From Kalaharituber pfeilii (Eukaryota; Ascomycota; Pezizomycetes; Pezizales; Pezizaceae): DNA of 64,000 nucleotides. Positions 53,892 to 63,855 of this stretch are shown in pieces (position 1 is the first letter of the stretch; the number at the start of each line of letters is the position of its first letter). The DNA lies in NCBI GenBank assembly GCA_015179045.1, contig WHUZ01000008.1:124001-188000 (forward strand), in the 5' to 3' direction. The position numbers were made by a program, and so were the translations under genes. The notes under the pieces were generated by a model. It made no database searches. It saw only the letters and a list, made by a program, of their open reading frames with translations, and was not told the origin of the DNA.

Positions 53892-53921
53892 TTTTTTTTT
53901 TTTTTTTATATCATTAATCGC
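53892..53921 (-). mobile_element. 30-bp LINE tail-A micro-insertion
   Basis: Seventeen T followed only by ATATCATTAATCGC, the last 14 nt of tail A. TTTACGTGAGTAT is duplicated exactly (53,879-53,891; 53,922-53,934). The smallest insertion seen. Confidence 0.85.
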
Positions 53922-54160
53922 TTTACGTGAGTATGGCCTGAATCGGCCTGAACCGGCCTGAATGGCCTGAACCGGCCTGAATGGCCTGAATCGGCCTGCA
54001 TGTTTCAGGCCGGTCCAGGCCGGTCCAGGCCGGCCCAGGCCATCAGAAGCTCCGCCGGGGCCGCCCCAGGCGGTTTCAGGCCTGCCAAGCCAGGCCGCCG
54101 ATCAGACCAGGCCAGGCGGCCTGATCGGCGGCCTGGCCGGTTGGGAACACTGCTTCTCAA

Positions 54161-55727
54161 ACTCCTCTCTCCACTGCTTCTGGCCTCTCCACCCAATTTC
54201 GGACCCCCAAAGGGCCACTGCCCTTACCATGCCTGTATAAGCCTTTCTCCATGAGATAGGACTCATACCCCATTGAGAGTTGCCTAGCCCAGATAGCGCG
54301 CCCATGAGTTTCCTGGCTTTCTCGATCCGGCTTTTCCAGTGGAGGTCGAAATCAAGAGTGCTATCACAAATCACCCCTAGCCACTTGCACCTCTCAACAT
54401 CTGCCCTTCTCTTGGCCTTCTTACCCATGACTAGGACCTCCTCCTTTGAGGTCTCCAGTGGTAGATCGTGAGCTTCAGCAACCTCTCTGACTACTCCTGC
54501 AATTCTCTCCCCAATTCTCCTCATATCCTTTCCTCCTTCCCAATCCAGAATAACACAGTTCATATCATCTACAAATGAGGGCAGCTCCACTTCACAGTCT
54601 CTCACTGTTGCAGCTACCTTTGTTTCCATCTCTTCTAGAATTGGTGCCATGTATATGAGGAACACAACTGGGGATAAAGGCGAGCCCTGCGGCACACCTA
54701 CATTCGATCTGCCATTGCCCCTCACCTGTCCATCCCATTCCACCTCAAACTCTCGCTCCCGGAAGAAGGTTTCTAACCAGGGCAACCATTTCTCAGCTTT
54801 AGAACCCTGTACTCGGTGCTTGACCATATCCCAACGTGTGTTCCCAAAGCCTCCCTTGACATCCTCCATAATCCACACTGCCCCACCGCCACGTGCCAGG
54901 GCTCTCTGGCTCTTCACAACTGCCCGGAATAAGGCATCAATTGCAGACCTTCCTCTCACTCCTCCAAACTGCCCATGGTGGAATAGTCCAGCTTCTTGCA
55001 AGTCGTCAGCAACCACCTTCTCCATCAGTTTTCCCACACAATTGATGAGTTGAATAGGCCTCCAGCTCTTTGCTTGCGTAAGATCCCTGCCAGACTTTGG
55101 GATCATGATCACCTTGCTGAATTGCCAATCCTTCGGCATCCTGGCTGCAGCCAGCTCAACAGGCAGCTCCTTCATTAACTGCCCTCCTAGCACTGTTTTA
55201 TTGACCAGCTTAATGAATCTATAGCTGATGCCATCAGGCCCTGGAGCTGAACGGCTCGAGGTGCCTGCAAGTGCCTTGCATAGCCTCTCAGTCAGCTTTT
55301 TTACATTGGAGGTCCATTCGTCTGTCAGGCTCTGCAGGCCCGAGTTCACTGGTAGGTCCAATGTTGTCAGGGAAATTGATGCCGCCTGTAAATTCGACGC
55401 CGCCAGCGAATTCGACACTACTGGTGAATTCGGCACTGCCGGCGAATTCGACACCGCTCGCGAATTCGATGCCGCTGGCGAATTCGATACCGCCGGCAAA
55501 TTTGGATTTGACATTGCCGGTGAATTTGATACTGCCAGTGAAGTTAATGCCGCTGGCGAGGTTGACACTGCTGGCGGATCCGACGTCGCCTGATATTTGA
55601 AGTTTCTCTGTACCAGGCCTCTCACCTTCTCCTCGTCTGTCCTCCATATATCACCATTGTCACCTACAAGGTCACCCATTTTTCCTCTTAACTTCCAAGG
55701 TCCTTTGCTACTCGGATCACATCCCAT
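54161..55727 (-). pseudogene. LINE-B ORF2, reverse transcriptase part
   Basis: A repetitive linker (AVSNSPA-type heptamers) is followed by RT: SAPGPDGISYRFIK, SWRPIQLINC, the VKGGFGNTRWD block (motif A), GVPQGSPLSPVVF (motif B), FVDDMNCVI (motif C, FVDD in place of the common FADD/YADD) and thumb-like HWKSRIEKARK. The frame leads into the hAT-like element at its 3' side. It is separated from the endonuclease frame by a one-base shift near 55,700. The linker minisatellite keeps multiples of three. Confidence 0.88.
55375..55600 (-). repeat. 18-bp in-frame minisatellite in LINE-B ORF2
   Basis: About eleven imperfect copies of a GAATTCGMCACYGCYGGC-type unit. On the coding strand they give repeated AVSNSP/SNSPA peptides between endonuclease and RT. 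Confidence 0.85.
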
Positions 55728-56806
55728 GGGTCCTTAGAGCTGTTTTCCTCTGTAAACTGTTCCCAGCACTCCTTTTTCTTTCGTCTTATGATATACTTGA
55801 GGGTCTTAACCCGCTCTTTCCACCGTAGGAGTCTGGCTCTCTCCCATGCTTTGGCTCCCTGTCCCTTTCCCCCTCGGCCCTCCTTCCTCACTGCCTTCGC
55901 TGCCTCTTCTACCTCCTTATCCCACCACAGCTTACTTCTTGATGATGCACGTATCTCCCTCTTCAGACTCTCTCGAAGCTTGCAGGTCTTCTCATATGCA
56001 GTCCCTCCTTCAAGGCTTCGGTACCACTCCCATTGTTCTGAAGCCTTCTTTTGCATGATTTCTTGGATCAAATCTTCTGCCTTATCCCAATCCACTCCTC
56101 TTCTTATTGCAGTTTTGCCTTGGTTGCTACTACAAGTCCCCCAGACTACTGCATGGTCTCCACATAACCACTCTGGATCTTCGTTTTGCCATCCAAATTC
56201 CCCATACTTCCAGACTAGATCTAGAACACTCTCTCTGACCTGCCCTTCAACTTCTCTTGCCCATGTTGAAACCCCTTTTCTTGTTTCCAGAAGCCACCCT
56301 GTACCTTCCAAACCCTCTTTGAGTGCCCTTCCCCTTGGGTCAGGCCCTCTGTCTAGTTTGGACCATGCTGGATGGTGTGCATTAAAGTCCCCCAGTAGTA
56401 CTGTGCTAGACTGCAGGCCTCCTGGGCCTCTCAGCCTTCCCCATCTGTCCATCCAATCCTCCAAGGTCTCCAAATTCGTATCTGGATGGATATATACTCC
56501 TCCCGCTCTGCCACCTCCTTCTACCTCACACCAGACCCACCCTTTCGTCTCTTCAATCACTTTCCACTCCTGGGTCCCTTTCCTTGCATGAGCCACTACC
56601 CTCTTGCCACTTTCAACTCGGCTGATGACCTCATAAGCTGGATGCCTTGTTGTGACCCACTCTCCTCCTTTCTCTGCAACCCATGCTTCTCCTATAAAGA
56701 TCACATCTACTTTCTCTCTATTTGCCCATTCCAGAATAATATCACTATTTCTGAGAGAACCTCCAACATTCTGGAATGCCACCTTCATCCTCTGTTCAGT
56801 AACCAT
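55688..56806 (-). pseudogene. LINE-B ORF2, endonuclease part
   Basis: 372 codons from ATG at 56,804-56,806. AP-endonuclease-like domain: FQNVGG (N-terminal Asn), EAWV (catalytic Glu), LLGDFNAHHPAW (Asp/Asn) and GDHAVV (terminal Asp-His, usually SDH). This domain nicks the target DNA to prime reverse transcription. ORF1 stop and ORF2 start overlap in ATGGTTACTGA. The frame ends early in KDLGS, while the RT frame resumes PWKLRGK one base off, so a single base is missing near 55,700. Confidence 0.88.
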
Positions 56807-57725
56807 TACGTCGGAACCGCTTCCCTGCTGGCATATAGCTCGCCAGCTCTGGCCCTAGCCCTGGCCTCTTCAAAGAGTCTCTAGTAGATACAGTTGCACA
56901 CTCCCTTCGCTGGTGCCCCATACCACCACACTGCCAGCACGTCCTACTGGCTGCTTTGACTCCCTGTTGTTTCTGACTTTGGTAGGCCCTCGGCGGCTGG
57001 TGTGTGCACTCTCTCTGCTGATGTCCCTTCCTGCCACACTGCCAGCATGTTCTTTCGAAGGCTGCTGCTGGTACCGATACTGGTGTTGGTACCGGTACTG
57101 GTAGAGAGCTTGCATTTACTCCTCCTTTAGCGGGTGCAGACCCTCTCACTGCTAGTGGCTTGTAAACTTCTACCTTTCGGAGGTCATTTCCAAGCTTCAC
57201 TCCCTCTTTAACTAGTCTTTCTGCTTCCTGTACACTGGTTACCTCAAACTTAACTGCTGTAGTTCTCATTGTTTGCCATGCGTTTGGACCAACTCTCTCC
57301 GGCCATCTCGCTCCGAAAATGCCACTAGTAGTTATGTTTTCTGCTGCAAGGGCCTCATGCAGCTGCCTTCTATTAGAGAGCCCCTCTACAGGAACTCCCT
57401 TCGCGATTAGGGGAACTGTCCCTGATTGCTCAGCCCAAACATTTAGTAGGTCCCCTCCAAATACAGCCTCCAGCTGACACTGTAGTATTCTTACTACTTC
57501 TGCTTCTTCCATCGCCCAGGGTGCTTCAATGATACGCCATCTCCTCTCATACCTCGAAACCATGGCATTCTCCTTGATACCTACTACTCGGAAGAGCCTT
57601 CTCTTCTCCCCTCGTTCTAATGCTCGAAGAGCTGTATTTGCTGCTTCTAATTGTTTTTGTTTTGCTTCCTCTGTTGTACCTGCTGATACCTCCTTGTGTA
57701 GTGAAATCATCACCCACTTGCGCAT
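56796..57725 (-). CDS. LINE-B ORF1 (gag-like, two zinc knuckles)
   Basis: About 309 codons from the first ATG (57,723-57,725). The frame is open 13 more codons to 57,764, with an in-frame TAG just upstream. A central RRM-like/gag region is followed by two CCHC knuckles, CWQCGRKGHQQREC and CWQCGGMGHQRREC, separated by about 25 residues. It binds LINE RNA as a ribonucleoprotein. It is shorter than many Tad ORF1 proteins, which fits 5' truncation of this copy. No internal lesion. Confidence 0.8.
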   Translation of the reverse strand: MRKWVMISLHKEVSAGTTEEAKQKQLEAANTALRALERGEKRRLFRVVGIKENAMVSRYERRWRIIEAPWAMEEAEVVRILQCQLEAVFGGDLLNVWAEQSGTVPLIAKGVPVEGLSNRRQLHEALAAENITTSGIFGARWPERVGPNAWQTMRTTAVKFEVTSVQEAERLVKEGVKLGNDLRKVEVYKPLAVRGSAPAKGGVNASSLPVPVPTPVSVPAAAFERTCWQCGRKGHQQRECTHQPPRAYQSQKQQGVKAASRTCWQCGGMGHQRRECATVSTRDSLKRPGLGPELASYMPAGKRFRRNGY

Positions 57726-57764
57726 CTTAGTAGTGCCAACTACCTGCCAGGAGCTACCCTCCAA

Positions 57765-57981
57765 TGTCCCCCCCAGCGAAACCTACATAAATCGAAAGCT
57801 CTTAAGGTGCTGAGTCTTTTGATCTAATTTTTATTCCAAAATACCCAACTCCTCACATTTCTCCTGTGGGGTGAAGTTTCGAGGAAATTTTCAGCTCCCC
57901 TCTCTGTTACCAGCACACTGCTATCCCTGACTTCTTGGCACGCCCACTATGAATCGGACCAATAGATTCATGGCATTGGGC
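57765..57981. other. LINE-B 5' flank, nothing recognised
   Basis: No gene. The DNA does not continue family-1 copy 6, so the junction is not a simple insertion. Confidence 0.4.
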
Positions 57982-57994
57982 AGCCCAGCACCGA

Positions 57995-58991
57995 TTTTTT
58001 TTTTTTTTTTTTTTTATATCATTAATCGCTTGCTGCCCTATGGGCTATGGCGATATCCTAGATACATAATGAAAGAAAATAGAACATTCCCCTTGTCATC
58101 CCCTCTACTACATGGCAGGAACAATTCTCCGCGTTCTGGACTCACTCCCCCAACATGTCTATCATCGCCCTCAGCGGGTCCCCCTCCCCCTCCTTTCCCC
58201 GTGGAGGCCTCCTAATCTGCTCCTTCCCTCCTGGCCACCGCCGCCTCCATACCCTACACTCCGCTAGCACGTGTCTCGTCGTCTCTTCCTCTTCTCCGCA
58301 CCACCTGCACTCTGGGCCGTCCCCTTCGCCTAGATGCCACCTCTATGCCCTCAGCCCCTTGCCCCCCAGGAGGCCCGCCAGCCGTCCTATCCCCTCGCCG
58401 CACCTCTCTAGCGGCTTGTATGTCAATCCCAACCGGTTCCTCTCCTCTGCTCTCTCTCTCCTCCCGTTCTGTCTCAATCCGGCCTCCGTCACCATCTCCG
58501 ACTTGTACTGCAGAGCGGTACCCGTTCTCGCTGCCTTGTCAGCCCTCTCATTGCCGGAAATCCCCCTATGCGCCTTAACCCATAGTGCCACTATGTCCCA
58601 GTCTCCTCTCAGGATCCTCTTCTCCCAGGCTTCCCTGAGCCGCCTCGTCGCCCCGTCGTGAGCTAGCTCCCCCCTTGAGACCGCCGTCATCCTCTGGATT
58701 GCGTATCTGGAGTCCGTTATGATCAATAGCTCCCCTTCCACTCTCTCCATCGCCTCACTGATCGCCATCAGTTCCGCATCATTCACTGTAGCCTCCTCCC
58801 CTAGATATATTGATGTCGAATTCCCCCCCCAAAACATCCCCGCTCCCGCCTTCTCCTCCCTCATGCTCCCGTCTGTGTATACTGGAACCCACCCCTCATC
58901 CGTAACCTCATCTATATGTCTCTCCCACTCCCCCCCCTCCGCATCCCGGTGCAACGTCTGTATGACTGCCAGAGGCAATTCCCTGTTATGT
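57995..58991 (-). mobile_element. LINE-A, 5'-truncated, 997 bp
   Basis: T-run, then ATATCATTAATCGC...GGGCTATGGCGA (tail A), 3' UTR, end of ORF2. AGCCCAGCACCGA is duplicated exactly (57,982-57,994; 58,992-59,004). Confidence 0.92.
58142..58991 (-). pseudogene. LINE-A ORF2 C-terminus (RNase H)
   Basis: RNase H motifs VPVYTDGSMREE, VNDAELMAISEA, IITDSRYAI and WVKAHRGISGNERADKAA are followed, after a frameshift near 58,343, by CRWCGEEEETTRHVLAEC and a stop at 58,142-58,144. The frame extending above 58,991 is host flank. It is a different LINE lineage from LINE-B. Confidence 0.85.
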
Positions 58992-59004
58992 AGCCCAGCA
59001 CCGA

Positions 59005-59545
59005 AAGACACAAGCATGAGCATAGGTGCCAGAACGATGCTTGCCAGAAGTACCCGTATCGAGGCCCTACTACTCAAGTCGATCAGTGAGAGACTCGGTA
59101 GAATCAATCTGATTGAGATGCTTGCAGCAGTGGATGACGTCATTGAACACATTAAGCAATGTATTGTAGACCAAAAGACAAGACTAAACTTCGAGCCAAC
59201 GAACAGGTTCCTATAGCATATTGATCTCCTACACATATCGGTAATGCTACTTGCAGCAACCTCTGGAGCGGAGACTTGTACCCAGCAAGTAGATGAGCGG
59301 AGAAGCTTTTTGCGAAAGGAAGGGAGTATACAGACTGAGTCACTCTAGGCACGTCACCCCCCTGGGTGCTTCACTTCCCTAGGTACGCCACGCCCCCTAG
59401 CAGTTGTATGGACCCCCAAGCGAAGCGAGTGGAGTCCCTCAGTGAGTATGTGTGCAAGCGGCTGAAAACGTATGTTCAAACTTACTAGAAAAAGTCCTCA
59501 CGGTTGGGAGTGTGCAATTTACTACTCCGTGATAGTACTAATCTC
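59005..59545. other. no gene seen
   Basis: Target DNA between the two LINE-A fragments. Nothing recognised. Confidence 0.4.
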
Positions 59546-59557
59546 AGTCGCGAGTGT

Positions 59558-59977
59558 TTTTTTTTTTTTTTTTTTTATATCATTACTCGCGTGCCGCCCT
59601 GGGGGCTATGGCGAGATTAGTTACATGAGATTAGATACATATGAAGGTAAAGGAAAAGGAATAAGAAAAGATCCTGTGTGTCTCCTATGCCCCTGCCCAC
59701 TCCAAGATGTCTCTTAGTGGGTCTGTGTCCTTGCTCTTCGGAGGAGTGACCAAGTCTTGCATGCCTCCTGGCCACTTTCGTTTCCATGTCCTGCACCTAG
59801 TGAGCACATGTTCAGTAGTCTCCTCCTCCTCCCCACACAATCAACATTCTGGGCTGTCTGCTTTCCCGATTTCGTACTGCCATTTCCGTAGTAACTTGCC
59901 GCCCAGTATTCCCGCTAGTGTGGCTATGTGTCGACTTCCAAGTCTTGTCAAGGGACGGTAGCTGAGCCCTAGCCGGT
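59558..59977 (-). mobile_element. LINE-A, 5'-truncated, 420 bp
   Basis: T-run, tail A (ATATCATTACTCGCGTGCCG), 3' UTR and the ORF2 end. AGTCGCGAGTGT is duplicated exactly (59,546-59,557; 59,978-59,989). The coding part (59,685-59,977) carries an EEEETTEHVL zinc-region variant with the first Cys pair disturbed. Confidence 0.9.
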
Positions 59978-59989
59978 AGTCGCGAGTGT

Positions 59990-60182
59990 CGCGTCAGTGT
60001 TATAGATTCACCGCAACCATAGGGCGGGTGGTCAGTAGATGCACGCATGCATACAGTATGCACATTTACGACGTGGGCGATGTGTTTATCACCATCTATT
60101 ATAGTTAGCTCCCACCGCACGCTCTGCCCTCATTGCGAGTGTAGCGAGCGGGCATTCTCTAGTATAACTCAGTACTATAATA
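59990..60182. other. no gene seen
   Basis: Short stretch before the Helitron ends. GAGTGTAGCGAGCGGGCA near 60,136. Nothing else. Confidence 0.4.
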
Positions 60183-60261
60183 GATATGGTTGTCGCCAAG
60201 GTCTTTTTTTGATAGGGGTTAGGTGGCCACCAAGAGGGATGTAACTCAGTACTATAATAGA
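60183..60261 (-). mobile_element. truncated Helitron 5' end in tandem
   Basis: On the minus strand TCTATTATAGTACTGAG starts exactly after the CTAG end of the main Helitron and runs about 77 bp like the right-hand 5' end at 63,954. A further TCTATTATAGTACTGAG begins at 60,184, so 5' termini are stacked. Confidence 0.65.
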
Positions 60262-60275
60262 CTAGCAGTAACCCG

Positions 60276-60295
60276 CCTCCCGACCGGGAGGCGTG
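60276..60295 (-). terminator. Helitron 3' hairpin
   Basis: CGCCTCCC-GACC-GGGAGGCG, ten bases from CTAG. Rolling-circle termination signal of Helitrons, not a transcription terminator. Confidence 0.8.
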
Positions 60296-60409
60296 CTGCA
60301 GTGAGGGGGCAGAGCATACCCGAGAGGCAGCTGCAGAGGATTACACTGTATTTGCAACAATAACCCGCCTTCAGACTGTGAGGCGCTTCTCAGTGTGGGT
60401 TTCTGTGAA

Positions 60410-60500
60410 CTGACCTGCGCTTAGTGTAGCGGTTAACCTCTTGGTTAACTTAGCGACATACTGAGTGTAGAATTGAGGGCCTGAGCCCAATTCCTTTGGG
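60410..60500 (+). other. tRNA-like segment in the Helitron 3' region
   Basis: TTAGTGTAGCGGTTAAC fits the tRNA A-box consensus and GAGCCCAATTCC partly fits a B box about 60 nt later. No full cloverleaf could be folded by eye. Possibly a captured tRNA or SINE head. Confidence 0.25.
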
Positions 60501-60706
60501 AGGCGAATGATGGAAGAGGGTAGTCTGGCACCTTAGGGTGGTCTGTAATTCCCCGGTTTCGCAAACATATCTGGTAGGCTGCCTTGGTAGCTGAGGATCC
60601 CTGTTGCGATACCGGCGTAAGTTGTTTTACTTTTCACATATGATTTTTTTTATTTTTACATATGGTTTACCGTCTATGCGGCCTATGTGGTTTATTCTGA
60701 TTTTTA

Positions 60707-63028
60707 TTATGGAGTTAATAGAACTTCAGGATAGACAATATTTTCTGTAGTTTCTGAACCATTTTCTGGCCATAAAACTGCTAAATTATTGACATCTGTT
60801 ACACGTGATAGTGCAACATATAGCTGCCCATGTGTGAATGCGGACATCCTTAAGTCTACCCCGACAACCTGTAATGACTGGCCTTGACTTCTATTGACAG
60901 TGAGTGCAAAGCACAGCCGAACTGGAAATTGCTTTCTTGTAAGAATAAATGGAAGTTCACCCTCTGTTGTAGATAGCTTAATACGTGGTATAAGACAGCG
61001 TTGACCTTCAAAATCACCAGTCAGAATTTGAGCCTCAATGCAACGATGTCCTAATTGTGTAATAGTTAAGCGTGTACCATTGCATAAACCATGTTTAGGG
61101 TCTAAGTTTCGCAATAAGATAATAGGAGCTCCTATCTTAAGATGTAGCTGTGATGGTGGTAATTCAGCAGGATTTAAACTTTGCAGATACTCTGCGGGAT
61201 ATATTGTTGAATCAACTTGTGATGCTTTATCCTGCTGTTCAATACTATCAACTGCATAATAGGTTTTTTCTTCACCATATATACATGGTAGTAAGAGATC
61301 ATTGAATTCTGCTACGACATCATTCCGAAATGCAATGATAGCATGATGTTGAAATGCATTTAAGTTCATATGAGCAGTATCTAAAAGTACTGTAGGAAAC
61401 ACATGTTCAGAAAGGTTAGTAAGAGAATTAAATGATCTAATATATTCAGGTAATGAGATAAGACCATATAGGCTTGGATCATGTGGTAATTGAGTAAGCC
61501 AGGATGTAAATTCCGCAATTGCACCATGTTGCTGTTGCAATCGCATATTTTGTGTTAAGAATAGCTGCTGTAGAAATGGCCATATGAATGATGATTGTAA
61601 GCATACATTGGCAATTGCAGCCCTATTTCCCTTTGGTACTACTGGTAAGATTTGTGCAAAATCTCCACCAAGTAGTATTGGAATATTTCCAAATAACGTA
61701 TCTTCCGACATACTACAGATATCATTCAATGTACGTGAAACTGCTTTAAAGCAATATTTGTGTTGCATAGGGACTTCATTCCAGATAATTAAGGTTGTCT
61801 GCCTAATTAGTTCTGCTAAGAAGGAGTTACGGCTGATTGCACATGTAGATGATTCATGTATTGCTAAAGGTATTCTGAAACGGGAATGAGCTATACGACC
61901 ACCAGGTAACAACAGAGCAGCAATTCCTGTAGAAGCAACGCAAAGTACAATGTTACCCTTGGAGCGGAAGTAGTGGCATAATACTTGGTAAAGGAGCGTC
62001 TTTCCTGTGCCACCAGGTCCTTGCAGAAAGAAACGGGCTGGTAACTTGTTTTCAACTGCATAAACAATAGTATCAAAAGCTTGTTGCTGTTCTAAATTGA
62101 ATTTTGCAGACTCTTCATGGTATAGCCTTTCTTCTGTTGCAGTATCATACTGTAGCTCATCTGCAATTAATGGGTTCTTATTAAATATATTCCATGGTAG
62201 CTGCGGTGAAGGTAGTTCAAAATCTGCTAAAGTATGTCCTTGATGCATCAGTATCTTATCAATTAGATATAGTCCATAGTCAAGATGTAATAACTCAGAA
62301 CATGAAGAATTTGGTGGAATAATATTTGGATGTTGGCTTAAGAAGAACCTCAAGTCATCGCAAATGTTGTCATGAAACCGCTCCCACAGAGCTTTAGGAT
62401 TTGCTATATTCCTATGGAGTAAAGCAGTTGCAAATAATGTCCTAAGGGAGTGTCCGCTTCCAAACAAACAGGCTTCTGTGAAGCACTCATTCCATTCATT
62501 ATCATCCTCCAATAACCCAAGTGCCTGACATGCCTGACGAAAGGTTGGATACATGATACCCTGAACTGTTCGCTGCTCTTCGAAACTCCTTGCACCCCAA
62601 ACAGCTGTTAGCAATAACCGCAAAAAGTATTTTTCACCCATAAATGGATTGCAGTGAAAAATACGGCCAATTGCGAAACCTCGCTTCCCAGGAGTCCACT
62701 TCCGTAATGTTGGATTATAGACGAAATGGGAAGGAAACTCTTGGTATAGGTATTGCCGAGCTTCTGGCATCTCGGAATTGGCCTGAAAGTAAGCCATCAA
62801 TATTGACTGGCTATTATTCAACTTGTCCATCATGTTTTCTATTGACATATCTTCTGCAAAATAGACAGGCTGTTCACTAGGAAGATGGATAGCTAAATGA
62901 ATGACAGGAGGGAACTCTTCATGTACACCGAACTCAAACAGATGCCATATAGCCTCTGTCGGTCCAATATACCGCCCCTGTAAGTATTGCTTGATCTCAT
63001 CCAAATTGCTCTCTATATCAACCTGCAA
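60707..63028 (-). pseudogene. Helitron Pif1-like helicase (C-terminal part of Rep/Hel)
   Basis: 773 codons. Begins in the linker after the Rep Tyr motif, then a SF1B helicase: GPGGTGKT (Walker A), VASTGIAALLL, IIWNEVPM (motif II region, with Asn-Glu in place of the usual Asp-Glu), LGGDFAQILPV (motif III), LKIGAPIILLRNL, then FALTVNRSQGQSL (motif V) and YVALSRV (motif VI). It would unwind the donor strand during rolling-circle transposition. The true reading joins the 63,013-63,597 frame; a missing G in the GGG at 63,044-63,046 breaks it. Confidence 0.85.
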
Positions 63029-63367
63029 TGTTGCCCTATCTGACCCTTGTAGATATATTTGTGAGTATATTTAGTAGCATGTATTGTAGCACATACCTCA
63101 ACATAGATATGTGCTTTATACCGCCAGGACAGATAAGGACTGTATGGAACAATCCATCTATTATCACATTCGACATTTTGGTAGCGACCTATACCGGTAC
63201 CATCATTTATAGAGATAGTAATAGTATTGTTAGTCTGCCAACGTCGATAGAGTGGATAGCCATCTTCGCGAATCAATGTTTGTTCCTGAAATGGACGCGG
63301 ATATCCTTTTGAGCATTTTTTCACTACAGCACCACTATGAGGAAAAGATGAAGAAGAAGAAAAAGAA

Positions 63368-63399
<32 letters not shown>

Positions 63400-63855
63400 T
63401 GCAGACATGCATGGTGCGTTAGGATTATGAACACCATATGGACCATGGACCATTGTAGAAGTAACAATATTCCAGAGCTCCTCACTCTGAATGCTATTTC
63501 TGTTAGGAATTTCGGCAGAGATTATCTCATCTATTCGGTCTGCAGTGATGTAACGGTCATCTGGATGCAAGAACAGCAACAAATGCATGTGCGGCAAACC
63601 ACGCTTCTGGTACTCAATTGTCTAAACACACCCTACATATCGCCCAAAGATATGCTGATGTTTAATCTCGTAGAGCAATTGTTGCTGCTTCAAGTGAAAT
63701 ACTCTTGCAACCAAATCAGGGCGGTCCATAGCAGTTTGCGTAGGAAGCAACTCGCGAGTAATCTCCTCCCATCTTGGATTAGCCGTGAAAGTGATGAAGA
63801 GTGAAGGGCGCTGTATCCCACCGCAATTTAGCTCGTAATCTGTAGTTTTCCACAA
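63013..63855 (-). pseudogene. Helitron Rep (HUH endonuclease) fragment
   Basis: One frame interrupted by TAG at 63,619-63,621. Seen: LFITFTANPRWEEI, IEYQKRGLPHMHLLLF (HMH is the HUH metal site), and ATKYTHKYIYKG with the paired Tyr of the Y2 active site. A poly-Ser run (12 Ser, then FSSSSS) encoded by a GAA/CTT microsatellite (about 63,347-63,400) sits between them. The Rep N-terminus and the Helitron_like_N region are absent. Not functional as it stands. Confidence 0.82.
63347..63403. repeat. GAA/GAAGAA microsatellite
   Basis: Near-pure AAGAAG repeat encoding poly-Ser in the Helitron Rep frame. Confidence 0.9.

Larger units (their letters stand above)
50941..54152. mobile_element. hAT-like DNA transposon, non-autonomous, 3.2 kb
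   Basis: Inverted ends CAGTGTTTCCAAC and GTTGGGAACACTG (one mismatch in 13) with an exact 8-bp duplication CTTCTCAA, both hallmarks of hAT elements. Subterminal regions are packed with GGCCTGGACC/GGCCGGTCC-type repeats (50,955-51,125, 53,260-53,370, 53,935-54,140). No transposase frame (RW and dimerisation motifs) was found, so it depends on a relative. It contains its own nested insertions (51,960-52,335; 52,445-52,619; 53,892-53,921) and an internal inverted-repeat pair (51,141; 52,800). Confidence 0.85.
49518..57764 (-). mobile_element. LINE-B, Tad-like non-LTR retrotransposon, split by a hAT-like element
   Basis: Minus-strand order is ORF1 with two zinc knuckles, AP-type endonuclease, RT, RNase H, a C-terminal zinc motif, 3' UTR, tail B and poly-A (T-run 49,518-49,536). 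The RNase H after RT and double CCHC in ORF1 fit the Tad1/I-related lineages of fungi. The 5' boundary near 57,764 is uncertain, and no target duplication was found, so 5' truncation or rearrangement is likely. ORF2 is broken by a frameshift near 55,700 and by the 3.2 kb hAT-like insertion. Confidence 0.88.

Noticed and set aside
54000..54254. Arg/Pro-rich frames over GGCC repeats, also 50,943-51,255 and 53,028-53,432
   Set aside because: GC-rich decamer repeats of the hAT-like element stay open in several frames by composition.
55788..56591. 267-codon plus-strand frame
   Set aside because: Antisense to the LINE-B endonuclease, which has clear catalytic motifs on the minus strand.
58155..58661. 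168-codon Ser/Pro-rich plus-strand frame
   Set aside because: Antisense of the LINE-A RNase H region.
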